This document shows, piece by piece, positions 22,601 through 37,200 of a stretch of 64,000 bases of DNA (position 1 is its first letter; every line of letters starts with the position of its first letter). Made by a program: the position numbers and the translations under genes. The notes under the pieces were generated by a model that saw nothing but the letters and a program-made list of their open reading frames with translations, searched no databases and was not told the origin of the DNA. Origin of the DNA: Megalonaias nervosa (taxonomy: Eukaryota; Mollusca; Bivalvia; Unionida; Unionidae); the NCBI GenBank assembly GCA_016617855.1, contig JAECUM010001887.1:1-64000 (forward strand), written 5' to 3'.

Positions 22601-25600
22601 GATGGCTGGACATCAGACAATGGACAACAGACCATTATATAAGGTCTTCTGGTATATGACCAATATAGCAAAAAACCAGAAAATGAAAAAAGATTCATCA
22701 ATTTTCAAAACATTAAGTTTGAACAAACTTAATATCACACATGCACTTTAATTTTTCACATACTACCAGTATTGTGTATGGAATGTTGCAGTAACTTTGA
22801 CAAAGCTCATTTAATTCAATGCCACTTCATTCTGTCGCTATATCCAGGGTTTGAAACTAACGAAGTTACAATTCTGATTTTTCTAGTTACAAAAAATTAA
22901 CCAGAAGTTTCTTGCTGGTGATATTTTGGAAGTGTTTAAACTATTTCAAAATATAAATAAACCAGTGGACATTGAAAATATCCCAGTTTCAGCTAGTTGA
23001 AAATATTACAACTATCCAAAAAGTTAATTATGAACCTTGTTTATTATGTTATATACATCCAAAACAGTGAATTCCTTAACTGGTTACCTGCAAAACATTA
23101 ACAGAATTGTAACTAGTTAATCAAAATTGAAAACAACCTGTTGTACAGAGTGTGAACTGGCAGGAATTACAGCATAATTAAAGCTTTCAGTTTCTAAAAT
23201 CCAGTGAAACTTACAAGTTATACTTGCTGAGACAGTGATGTTTCTCACTTGGTTTTACATGAGATTTTAGGTACATATTCCACCTTATATTGTCATATTC
23301 TCAACATATCAGGCAGTAATTAGTACAATCAGGCTGACTGTCAGGACCGTCAAGTGCAAACTGTCAAAGAAAAACAAAAAGTTTTGTGTGTTTGCAAATG
23401 TGTATGTGTCTGCACGAAGTATGAGTGACAATGGTACTAATATTAGCATAATATCTTAGAATAGTAAATCAAGGTACATATACAGCAATTGGCTTCAATC
23501 AGCACTGTGGTATTACTATCTTAAAGCTTGTTTTTAAAGAAAAAGCTGGGTGTGAGGCATTTTATTTCAATTTGAGAAGAAAGGGACTTCTTATGAATTC
23601 CTGCAAATCTTTTTCAGCTAGTAGTGGATTAGCCTCTTCAAGGGACTCTTGTTATGGTTGACTTTGGCAGTTGCTGGGCACTATTGATTATATTCATATC
23701 TTCTGCACACATATACATTATAGTGGTCAAGCACTCTAAAAATTGAGCAGTTCCTAATATAACATGGGTATTAATCATGGATCCCAACTTTGGGATGAAT
23801 GTAGTTGTGATATTACTTTAAATGCAGTGTAAGGACACTCAACTTGCATCTAGGGTTTTAACGATTACCTAGATAACTGTGGATGGTTTCAATATTAGTG
23901 GTGACAGGTTACAAAACTTAGTAATTGGTTAATTGATCCCACCCCACTTCTACCCTCGACTCATAAAATAAAACATATTTATTAAGCTGAACAAATTTAT
24001 GCACAAAAAGCCCAAGCAGACCTGACACCACTCGCCTGGATAACTGACAAATATAAGCTTGTGAAAGCAAATTCACACATGCAGTGAAACTATGGAGTGG
24101 AGAGAAAAGTCTGGAGCACTATTAGGCCTAACAAACTACAAGTATTTCCAATTTCATGCTTGAAAACAAAAGGATTGGTTGGTCAGTTGGTTTTCCTTTG
24201 AAAACAAAGAAACAACTGTGTTAGTATTACTGCACAACGTGATAGGCAGAAGTACATTCTCTGTATCATTACTTAAATAATCTTAGCTGTGATTTCATCA
24301 GCAAAGTGTTGAGGCTTGGCATGCCTGTCGAAGTGAGAACCTAAGCATCTGGGACACCATCATGCCATCTTATCCTCATCAGTTCCCTCAGGCAGCCCAT
24401 GTGAAAATGGTTCAGTTTCTTGGTAAGGTGTCTGTACACCATCCAAGTTTTGCATGCATACAGCAAGACAAGCAAAACACTGGCTTTGTAGACATTCAGT
24501 TTTATTTGCAGATTGAAGCCTCTGCACTCCTACAAACATGCATGTAGACTGCACAAGGCATAATAGTACATAATATATATGTATCTTTTAGCTATCAATC
24601 ATGTAAAATTAATTACACTGTTACCTTCTATCAAACGAACAATTATTTCTATTTAAGTGAAAAGGATCAGAGAAATTAGTGTTATTTGTCAATGTATATG
24701 TTAAGGCAATCTGTTTTATCCAATCACAAAAATATTTCAAAATGTTTTCACCTTTATAACTCTAGACCTTATCAGATGACCCTGATTTTTTTTTTACACA
24801 ACTCTTTTTAATTCAGTTTGCTTTTCACCAGTATGCACTGTCAACTATCCAAACTGCTGTTCAAAATAATTTATCTAATTAAGGAAGGAATACATACCTA
24901 CTGAAGTGAAAATGAAGGAGCCATGTGCCAGCTTGTCAGCTGTTCAACAATGCATGTATCTTTGAGAATCTGAATACCTATTATGCTTAAATGCAGTTAA
25001 AATCAATGCTAAGTGTCTGTAGTGTCAAGATCAAGGAAAAAGATACAATTATGGTTCCAATGTGTAAACTTCATTACAAATATAAACAGAAGGAGGGCAA
25101 ACATTCCAGCAGACAAGATATGCTTACTTTCAATTGGGATATTTTAAAATAAATATGTTCAGGCTGCCTGTGAAAACTGTTATCACCTGAAGGCCATAAT
25201 TAACATACCAGAATACCTGTGGGTCATGCAGGCTTGAAGTATGGGACTTTCAAATTTCCAACCACTGAACTCCTGAACTTCGAAAAATTGACGGAACCCC
25301 TATAGGGTATGGTTAACTCTGGAGACTACTGACTAATGGGTCTCAATGACCTCAACCTTTGGTCAAGTTATGCAGTCCTTAAGTGAGCTTAATTTGTACA
25401 GACCATGATATTTTATAGAATTACCATGGCCATGACCCCTATCCTTCAGACCACAGAGTTTACAGGTCTCTTTATTGTCCTTAGTGCAAACCATCCAAAA
25501 AGTTTGGTCCAAGAACTTACTCTAAAACAAACGTTATTCTGCAAAGCAAATTTTTCATTGAACCACAATGACCATGATCTTTAACTTTTTTAGTCCAAAA

Positions 25601-28600
25601 TCAATAGGCCTCTTCCACACCCTAACAGCAAGCCCTCCACTCAAGATGCATGATCCAGAATTAAAGACATTATGGAAAAACCATATTTCTTCTTTCAGTC
25701 AGTTACTTTAACCTTTGATCTTTTGACTCTAAAATCAATAGACTTCTTCCTTACCCAAAGGGCAAGCCATCCAAAAAGCTGTGTCAAGGTCTGTGAAACA
25801 GAACTAATGTTAATTTGCAGATATCATTTTTCTTCCTTCAGTCTCAGTGAACTTAACCCATGACCTCTTGATCCTACAATAAAAAGGGTTCTTTCTTACC
25901 CCCAACTGCAAACCATCCACAAAGTTTGGTCTGGGTATGTGATGTAGAACTGATGTTATAGTGCAGAAACCCTTTTATTTTTCAATCACAGTGACTCCAA
26001 CCTTTCAATGTTTGATCTCAAAATCAATAAGACTTCCTACTCAAAGTACAAGCCATCCAAAAAGTTTGGTAACTGTTAATTGTGGTCAACTCAAGTTATT
26101 GTACAGAAATCATTATCCTTCCTTTAGTCACAGCAACCTTAATCTTTGAACCCTAAAACTGACAGGGTTCACTGAAAGCCATTGAGAGAGTCTGTAACTC
26201 TTAACAGAGAAGAACCTGAGTTACTGTCCAGATGCCATTTTTCTTCTTTCAGTCACAGTGACCCTGATCTTTGACCTTTTAACTTCAAGTGCAACCCATC
26301 CACAAAGGTTGCTAATTGTTATTGTACAGAAACAAAACTGTTAACAGAAAGATGAATGACCTTATGGTGAGCATACAAAAAAGCACATAAATTATTAGAA
26401 TGCCACTACAGCAAAGGGATGCTACTCTGTCTGGTAACTAACCATCTTGTGCATCATTTAATCCATCCATTTTTCTCCCTATTTAATTAGTTATTATTCT
26501 ATAACACAATTTTTTAATTTAACATGTGATATTCTATCTTTTATTCAGTTTGAATGTTTTGTAATCCCTTCATACAAGTTCAAGGAAATCTGGGCAAATT
26601 TCAGATAATTTTCAATAAATTCAATGACTTTTCAAAGATAAAACAAACTTTTTCTAAATTCAGGGAAGTTTCAAAAGAAAACTTTGCTGATTTTAATTAA
26701 GGTTTTATGAACCATGATCTTCAATGACAAAAACAATTATGCTGCCATATAGAAACTTAAAGTAAGCATGTACTTATGTTTCACAATATCTGCAACAACC
26801 CTCAAACAAACCAAGGGCACTTACTTTGACAGGTATTCTGGTCTTTGGATGCCTTTAAGAAATGGTGACTCCCAAATACTCCTTGGTGTCTCTCTAACAG
26901 AGAACTCCCTAGGGGCTGGACTTTGTTTACTCTCCACCTTGTCCTTCCCCTGGGTTTTATCAGATGTGGGCTTTCCAAGCTGGTCCTGCTCCAGGTCCAA
27001 AAGATTTAATTTTTCTTGGCTCTAAAAATGAATTAAACATGAACTTTTTAAAACAGAAAATTTCAGGAACCATTACTAGAATGCATGTGTGTGAGGATGG
27101 GGATATGTGGGTGGGTAAGTGAGTTTGGTTTAATAGCACATCAGCACAATCCTGGCTAAAAATGTACAAGTTCCAAAAATATAAAGGTAGAAACAGATAA
27201 AGGAGGAGAAAAAGGTAAAATCCTTGAAGGTCAAAAATGTTCTACATAAACCACTCTTATAAAAGACTTGAAGACATTCTCAGCTGGAATATTATCATGC
27301 ATCCCATGGCAAACAGGAACCATGCATACCCATGTAGTACATCTACAATATTCCTGTCCACACTCACATAAACAGTCTAAACTGAGTTTGAAAACAAAAG
27401 TCAAAGTTTTTCTACTACACCAAATTTCATGATGATGAACTTACAGTACACCTTCTTTATAATTCTTTTCATGGAAACAAAAAAGTGACCTGTGTAATAA
27501 ATAAGGGAACATTATACTGAGACATGTTCCATAAATGAAGTGTATTAAAAAAACAAAAATATCTAATGATCTGAAGTCACATTATACAGCTCTTCCCCCA
27601 TTATAATGTGACACTTAGGCTCCATCAACACCAACCATGTTATATACCAAACAATTGTATAGATTGATAAAAAATTCAATGAATAAAAATATATGTATTT
27701 GTATATGTGTGTGGGTGTGTGATAACGAAACACTAGTCAAATGTATGCATTTATAATGTTATCTTATATCTTAAGTATTTTTAATGGCATATATTCATTT
27801 ACTTCTGTCAAATAATAATTACAATAATAGCTCCATAGAGACATGGGTAATTTGGGTGTGCCTGTTAGGAATACAATATCTGACATCAGCTGAGTACAAA
27901 AGTGACAAATGAAAGTCAAAGACAAACATTAAAAACAGGTTCTGATGATATCCAAATCAAGTACAATGGTCATGATGTAAGCTTTTCAGCTGTTGGCTGT
28001 TAAAAATTATATTCAATTTTTTAAATAAATTTGTATAACTTTGGTCATGGGTTCATGGTGTTAGTGCCTTTCTATTATCTAGAACTGCATTACAGCAATG
28101 CATGTTATAACAAAGGAGAGCTGTAATTAGTTCTCATGAGCCTGGAAGTGAAATGAATTAATTATGAAGAGTAAAAAAAATGACCAATTTAATGGTATCA
28201 AAGACCACACCTGCATTATGATAGGAAGAGTTGTATACCAAGGGGTTTTATAATGAGGTACCACTGTAATAACAACAAAACAAAAACCACTAAGATGACC
28301 AGCTACTGCAAATGCCCATAATTTCTATTAAATCTTTTCCTCAAAAAACCAACCCCCACCTAACCTGTCCGTGGACAGTGATGTATTGTCCTGCTATAGC
28401 TGCAACTATAGTTTAATGTCACTGTAACTGAAATTTTCAAACAATGAAACTCTGAATCTCCCTCTCCAGACTTGCTTATGGAACCTAAGTTGCAAGAGTC
28501 AGAAATAATAGCCATACATTAAATGTCTATCATTTGGATAAAATATCCACCAAGTTTGCCAAATGTCCAGTGAGTGGTTGAGGAGTTATAGACTGACAAG

Positions 28601-30296
28601 TGCACAGATGAGCAGACAAACTGATGGAGGCAGAAAAGTATCACCAAAGCTAAAGCATGGAGATAGAGATCTGAGTCATCATGATGTCTTTTGGCAAATC
28701 AAAATACAGTCCAACATCATGACATGTTTCCTACCCCAGGGGTCACGCTACCAGGCAAAGTGGGCGAAAAAGTCGCCTGAGAAGTGTAAACTTCGCCTTC
28801 TTCTGTTAGGAAAGCGAAAAGGACTTCGCCCTCTGATTTTTCAGACGTAAAATGGCTGTAGCTTATGACGTTTGAGATGCCCCCTCGCTGTAGCCAGTTA
28901 AGTTCTGGCACTGTTGTAACCGAAGGCGAAATGTATTTACGTGGTGTTGATACCAATCAGCTTACAGCGACAAAGAAATTCTTGCACATTTACATGCACG
29001 TTTTAATAGCTAACCGACCATTAACCCTTTGCGGAGCAAGATATCACTGCTCGATTTCATGAAGTTGGGCCTACTGTACTATGATGAAAATATACCAAAT
29101 TCTGTTTCGAAATTTAAACATCAATATGCAAATAGCAATTTGCTTTTAAAAAATATAATCGGTGAAGACCGTTTTCTAATTTATTTCTTTTTTTATAAAT
29201 GGAGATTTTAACTACCGTATTTGCGTATTTTCTTTATAAAATCAGTTTGAACTCGTAAATGAACTTGTAATGGCGGACATCGCTGCGTATATGGTATAAC
29301 ACTTCATTATACTGTCTGTATTCATAACTAATTGGGCAAACAGATTCAGGAAAATATGTAATATAATGAATACAAAGTTTAAATATTATGTGATAGGAGA
29401 TTTAGCCTAAATATTTAATAATGTGGGTCAGAAACATGTGACAATCTGTTGTGGAATTCAAAATACTGCTGCAAGGTCAAGGTTGTTTTCTGACATACCG
29501 TAATTAATTTTCGTGAAAATACGAAAAATATATATATAGTAGTGAAACATACACTATTTAACCAATGCGTATCGTTATTACCAGTAGCTAGACAAATAAT
29601 ACAACCATAAATATGCAGTCCTATGAATAAATTTTTGTAATGAAGCAAGAAAGTGAGTAGTTATATTAAGAAAAACCCTCTTTCTAAAAATAGATGCACT
29701 TGCATGGTGCAATACGTGTTCTTGGATGTTTCGGTTGGGGAAAAAAGGGTCCAGTTTAGTTATATATCGACTTTAGTGCTTCCGTGTGTTGTCTATGAAT
29801 AGTTACAGTAATGTTTTATCGGGAACAATGAAATCAGGACGAAGAGTATGGTTTGAAGTCACTTGTGCATTTATTCCTCTGTACATGTATTAGGGGTTGT
29901 TTCAAAGAATTCTAGTAATCTTTTTGACTGCAAGTTTACACAAAACTTGTAGAAAATAAAATAATTAAGTGGTAATTTATTAAGCATTTTTACTAACTTG
30001 CAATTACAAGTCTCTAGTCTTGTTACTGCTATCAGTTAAAATTAATTACAATGTATAGCTTCTGCTGTGCTTTTTAAGTCATATGGGCAGAACACACTGC
30101 ATTTACCTCAGTCCAAACACACATATACTACAAGTATGAACAGAATGGGTATGAATATAATAATTTTTATACACGTACAAAATGTGTTGATAATAAACAT
30201 ATAACACATATTTTTCAACTTGAAAATAAGGTACTGCTTAAAACTGTTAAAAGCATACTGAGAAATAGTGCAATAATTAAAATAAGATAATGCATA

Positions 30297-30349
<53 letters not shown>

Positions 30350-33300
30350 CGTTTCTTTATTTGGTCTCACTTCTCCCTGTTTAGCTTCCACTTCTCCCTG
30401 TTTATCTCCCACTTCTCCCTGTTCTGACCAAAAGGAGAAGTCACTTCTCCCTAAAATTTAAGTCTAGCTTGACTCCTGCTACCCACCTTTGTTTTCCATG
30501 AAAATGGTGCAGAATGTTCATCTTGCCAAGTCCAACACTGAAACAGAAAAAAACTGTATGAATAGCCAATGATTCTGTAAAAATGCACAAAATATGTCTA
30601 ATTATTACATTGATATCAATAAAAAGAATGCATAAAGCTCAGAAAGCTCACAATATGCTGTATATACTCATTTATAAGTCGAGTCAAACTACAAGCAATA
30701 AAGATCCTGATCTACTGTAACAAATTGTGCCTGCAGATTAGGGTCTGTTCTACTGATAACTCCTAACAAACTGCACAGACCCAGATCTGCCAGCAAATTA
30801 TTGGGTCTGTGCAGTTTGCAGTTGGTTTCGGCTTATAAGTGGAGTAATCCTGGTACTAAGTGTCCATGCTTCAAGGCCCTCCATTTTCTGATCCTGGAGT
30901 GGACCACTGATTTTTAAAGCCTATGTATGGCATTCTATATACTGGAGAATCATGGAATTTAATTTTCAAAATCTTACAGAAAGCTATGGGTACCCTACTT
31001 CTGCAGCATTAATCAATATCTTGCAAACAATATTTAAAGTTTTGATTTTGTTTATTTGGTGTTTAATGACAAGCCAGTACATGAAAAGCTATTGCATGAC
31101 CAGCAACTGAAGAGAAGTGTATTGCTAAGACACATGCCACAGTGGTCAACCCACCCCGGTCTAGGGCAAGATTTGAACCCCATCCCCTTCCACCACCACC
31201 ATCACCTTCTTCACCCCACCCCACCCTTTTTCCTTTATAACTTCTAATAATTTCAAGTTTTATCTACAGTTCTCCAGGATATCTCCTGTGTGTGCCAAAA
31301 TATTAATGCTACAATGGCTTGCAAAAGTTGGCATGGTATGGTTTTCTATAATTATGGGTAAGGATTTTTCCATGAAAGTAAACAAATACAACATATTCCT
31401 CGGTATTGCAAGCCATTTCAATAATTACTCCGACATATGTGAAATAGTATTTCACATTTATGAAAAAACTAACATATATGAGCAGGATTTTCAAACATGT
31501 GAAATAAAGGCCTACTTTACAAATGTGAAATGTAGTATTTTGTTCCATATTTATCATCTTTTTTAAATATCTATATGTAAACGAAATTATTTTATTTTTA
31601 AAATAATTGATAGCTCTCTTCATAGCCTTAACTGCAAGATATCCACAAAGTTTGGTCAAGGAACTTACTCTAGAACAAAAGTTATTCTGCAAATCCCATT
31701 TTTCTATGAATTAATGACACAGACCTTGGACATTCTGACCTCTTGGCCAGCACACATGGAAAATCAACTGGCCCTCCCAATCAATAACAAAAAAAAAACA
31801 ACTTTGGAAAATTTTAACTGGCCCCACAGGTCTGAAACTGTTAGTATTAACTGGACCTCAACACTCACAGGCCATGGGCTAGCAGACCAGTGACTAAATT
31901 CTACCTCTGTTGGTGTACCTAAAACAGTAAAGTTCAGTCAGGTAGGTATTATGTATGTTAAAAACATATTATAATAAAAAAAAATTACAATGCATAGCAA
32001 TGGCAATAAAATATGTAAAATTATCATAAAATCCAGGCTATACTTACAACCCAGAAGAACTGACAGAAGACAACCATTGACCAAAAGAGCAACAAGGATA
32101 TGTCAAAATCTAATAGAACTAAAGTGGTATGTATGCAAGTCTATTTACTAGCCTGCCTAGCTGGCCTGGACCTTTTTCTCTAGAGGTGACTATGGGACAG
32201 ACAACCTGGGTTTGATTACCAACTGTTACTGTTATACTTTGTATTCCCTCCTGTTACAGAACATATTCACTTCACTAAGCTCAAAAAATCTCAGTGTTTA
32301 TTTGTAAAATTTTGGAATATGGATGCAATGATCTGTTGATGATGCTGAAGTTAGAATCAATGGATATAGGCACTTCAGAACAGACTGAAATCAGTATGCA
32401 GATGGTGTTATAGTAAATGTTAGGGAATGTCTCAATGTGAATAACAATATCAACTCCAGCCTAAACTCTAAAACTTGGTAAATGCTGGTCTATTCATCCA
32501 GTACTTTATATGCATGTCTTCCTTACAATGATATATGTTACTGGTTAGATCACATTATCTGTAAATGTTGACAGGATGAGAATACTCATGCTAAAGGCAG
32601 TTACATGCTGACATATACACCAGTACTAAATTCCCTCATGCAGAAGAAATTGATGACGAGCCCATTCTTCATGAAGAAGTAGAAATTGCAGTTAGGTCAT
32701 TAAAGAAAGGAAAGTCAGCTGGCGTTGACAACATACCAGCAGAGCTCATTCAAGCTGGAGGAGAAGAGATAGTCACAGTCCTGACAACAATCTGCAACAA
32801 GATATAGCAGACAGGAGAATGGCCCACCACATGGACTCAATCCTTGGTCATTGTGCACCCCAGGAAAGGAAACCCACTGCTATGCCAAAATTACAGAACC
32901 ATCAGTCTGATCAGTCACCCGAGCAAAGTCATGATGAAGATAATTCTCAACAGACTAAAGCCTCAAGCAGAGAAAAGTATTGCTGAAGAGCAGGCAGGCT
33001 TCCAAGCAGGAAGGAGCACCACGGAACAAATCTTCCATCTCAGACTCCTTTGCAAGAAATACCTTCAGCATCAGCAGAATCTATACCACATCTTTATAGA
33101 TTTCAAAAAGGCCTTTGATAGGGTATGGCATGTGGCCTTATGGGCAACTATGAGGAAGTACAACATCAGTTCAAACCCGGTGCAGGTTGTTAAGCACCTC
33201 TATGACAAAACCACCAGTGATGTCCTCATCAATAGCAGCAGAGGAGATTGGTTTTGAACAACAGTTGGAGTCAGACAGGAATGTATACTGTCACCTACAC

Positions 33301-34205
33301 TCTTCAACATTTTCCTGGAAAGGATCATGGAAAATACCTTGCATCACCACATGGGCACTGTCAGCATTGGAGGAAGAACATTCACCAACCTTCACTTTGC
33401 AGATGATACTGATGGTTTAGCAGGAGATGAAAAAGAACTGGCTGACTTTGTTGAGCACTTTGACACAACCTCCACAGCATACAGTATGGAGATTAGCACT
33501 GAAAAAAAACAAACTGATGACAAACAACACCAACGGCATCAGTGCAGAAATAAAGGTCAGTGGACAGAAGCTGGAAAGAGTCACAAGTTTCAAGTACTTG
33601 GGATCAATTATCACAGATGAGGGCTCCAAACCAGAACTACTTTGCAGGATTGCCCAGACAATAGCAGCAATAACAAGGTTGAGATCAATATGGAAAGATA
33701 CCAACATTGCTTTTGGTTCCAAAATAAGGCTGATGCGCTCAATTGTCATGTCCATCTTTCTGTATGCTTGTGAAACATGGATGCCCACATCAGATCTACA
33801 AAGAAGGATTCAAACCTTCGTAATGAGATGCTACCTCAAGATCTTGGGCATCTCATACACTGACCATGTAACCAATGAAGAAGTCCACAAGAGGATCCAA
33901 TGAGCCATCGGATCCTATGAAGACCTCTTGACCACTGTTAGAAAGTGTAAACTGAAGTGGTACAGTCAAGTCTCAAGATCATTTGGACTGGCAAAAACAA
34001 TCTTGCAAGGCACAGTGCAAGGGTGCAGAAGAGGCAGACAGAAAAAGAGGTGAGAAGACAACATTAAGGACTGGACAGGCATGGGATTTGGAGATTCCCA
34101 AAGAGCAGTAGAGAACAGGGAAAGATGGAGAGAATTGGTTGTAAAGTCAACTGTGGTGCCCCAACGACCTCTTGGGTTAAGGGATTGATGATGATGATGA
34201 TGATG

Positions 34206-34236
<31 letters not shown>

Positions 34237-37200
34237 CACCAGTAACTAGATGTAGTACCAAACATGAAACAGCTCCTAAAGTCTTTGACCTAGATGACTC
34301 AGGCAATAAAATTAACACCCCTCCAGAGTGTCAGGCAATTACACGCTCCATAAATCATGACCATTACAGTGATGGCTTAAACCATAATGATTTTTCCATG
34401 TGTGTACACCAAAAACCAATTAGGAACTTTGAGGCCCAAATTGAAGAATTAAAACTAGTTACATGCTATTAAGTCAGCACAGGGAAGGATTAATGAGCAA
34501 GTAACCTTTTGCGAAACAGCAATTCAGACAGATTCCCAAATAGCAACAATGTCAGATGCTCAGACACAGACAATCCCAATACCAGCCAAAAGAAAATGTA
34601 AAATGACCATGCAAGTAACAACTGATACCCAAAGTAATCCTGCATTGCAAACAACAGTACCCCCCTCTCTGTCATGTGTCACACCTGCAACAGCAATAAG
34701 TGTACACCCATGGCCCTCAGCTCAGACATGCCTGTTGCCTGCACCAACAACTGCATTTCCCAGTGCTCAGACAAATGTGTCAACATGAGCTTGATTAGCT
34801 CACACAACCGAGACACCAATTTCTGCACCCCTTTCTCCAAGAGATGTGTCTGAAATACAAACCAGAGTCCAACACATGAAATCACAAGCCAGAAAAGACA
34901 GGACTCAAAATAATTGGCTCCTCAATATTGAAAAGTACAAAACCAAGAAGGCTTCTTAAAACAGATGTACAGACTCTAAGAGGTGCAAAAATCTACAACA
35001 TCATGGACAGAATAATGAATACTGACCTAACCAACTACAACCAAATTATTATTTTAGTAGGTGGAAATGATGCCAGTGATGGAAGGTCACTAAATCAAAT
35101 CAGAACAGATTTTGAACATTTACTGTGTGCTGCCAGGTATTGCAGCCCAGATACATGTAAAATAATGATATCAGGACTACCTCCTCATGTGGACACCAGG
35201 GTGAAAGAAATCAATGATCTGATAATTGACCCATGTGAAGACTTCAACCTACAGTACATTCCACAATACACATCTTTCTTTCTTCAGAACCAGGATGTCA
35301 ACCTAAGCCTCTACCACAGAGACAAAATTCATTTAAGTAGAAAAGGAACCTCTCAACTACTGAGAAATATTAACATGTATGCCCCCATTTTCAGGCACTA
35401 TAATGAAGAGTACTGTCTCTACTCTGGAGAAACTGGGCATGTGACTCAGGTATGTCATCATGGCAAACAGATAGAGTGCTTCAGATGCCACAAATCCGGA
35501 CACAAACAAAGACTCTGTCAATCAATCTATTATACACACTAGGAAGCTGGCAAAGAGGAGAATGCCAATGCTTCATTTATAACAAATCTAAATGTACTTA
35601 GTGAGACTCTTGACTCTAACTATTCAATGGACACTATTGTAAATGCAAAAGTTATCAGATTTTCAGGGTCTGTATGTGACTTTGAAGACACTAATATATA
35701 TGAACATTTAAATATGGAAATAGGATGTCAGAATGATAAAAGTAGTATGGAGACAATCTCACTGAGTACCCCACTGCATGATGACATACATATAATTAAC
35801 ATGAAACTAAATACAAACGGTTGTAATATAGGTCACTTAAATGTACAAAGTATAGCGGGAAAAATAGACCAAATTAAGTTAATGTTGCCTTCCAAGGAAA
35901 ATATTTAGGACTCACTGAAACTAAATTAAATGCTAACCACAATGATAATCTATTTCACTGTCAAGGCTACAATAAACCATAATGCAGGGGCTGAGAGACA
36001 GCAGGGGGAGGTCTTGTTGTATACATTAGGGAAGATGTAAATGCAGAAAGGCAACTTGACTTGGACTCACAGGAAATTGAGAGTATCTGGTCAAAATTTC
36101 TCAGAATAATGCAAAATCATTCCTAGTTTGTTTCATTTATAGGCCACCTTCCTCCAAAGCAATTTGGAATGATAACTTTTTGAAACAAATGGAAAATGTT
36201 CTTGCACAGGAGAAACATATAGACTCTGTGATATAAATAAAGACCTTCTCAATACTCAAATAAGGAACAACTGGATGGAATTTATTGAATCATTAGGCCT
36301 AGTCCAGCTGGTAAATGAGCCCACAAAGGTAACAGAAAAATCAAGCGCTCTTATTGATCACATTTATACCAACCTACCAGACAATGTGGCTTGTGTTAAT
36401 GTACCGAATGTTGGCTAGTGACCACTATCTTACTTTTTTGACAAGAAAGGTTAAATGCAAGAGAAATAAGACATATACACACAAAACTATCACTTACAGA
36501 TCACTCAAATATTTTAATGAAGAACAATTACTCAATGACCTATATAAAGTTCCATGGAATATGATCCAAAATTTTGTTGACATAGATGAAGCTCTGAGGG
36601 TGTGGACTGACTTATTTATGGATGTAGTCTCAAAGCATGCACCACTGAAACTCCATCTAATAAAGAATGAAATCCAACCTAATTGGCTTACTACTGAAAT
36701 TCTAGACACTATGAAAACATGAAACCAATTCAAGGCTATGGGAAACCATGCACAATATAAAGTATGGAGAAATAAAATAACAAGTATGATTAAAAAAGCT
36801 AAAAAAAACACTTATTATCAATCATTGCTTAAAAACAAAAAGAGCTACACAAACTCCATTTGGAAAGTCTTCAATGAACTCACTGGAGGAACACACAAAG
36901 ATCAGACAAAATTCACTCACTTCTGGTAAATGACACCATAGTCGCTGATGACACTGACATTGCAAATGTTTTCAATGATTTTTTTAACCAACATTACCAC
37001 AGAGTTAAAAGAACCAGTGACAGAAAACAACTTTAAGGAACTGAAAAAGTTCTGCAGCAGCAAAATCTCTGAGGAGGTATGTTTCTCTATCCCACCAGTA
37101 TCAAAAAACTTTGTTAAAAAATGTCTCAGTGAACTTGACACCAAGAAAGCTACAGGACTTGATCAGATTGGTCCACGACTCATTAAATCTTCTGCCTCTG

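Noticed and set aside
29210..29235. Second 'ctaccgtatttgcg' resembling the foldback element end at 15355
   Set aside because: Only about 13 bp match and no partner end found.
31030..31200. Possible third SINE (minus strand, B-box-like 'ggggttcaaatcttgcc')
   Set aside because: No clear A box or tail and no second copy in the window; kept out as too weak.
31288..31692. Open frames of 92 and 127 codons on both strands
   Set aside because: AT-rich intron sequence, part of it repeat family D; no domain, no splice context.
34064..34318. Histidine- and isoleucine-rich frames
   Set aside because: Translation of the (GAT)n microsatellite in different frames.
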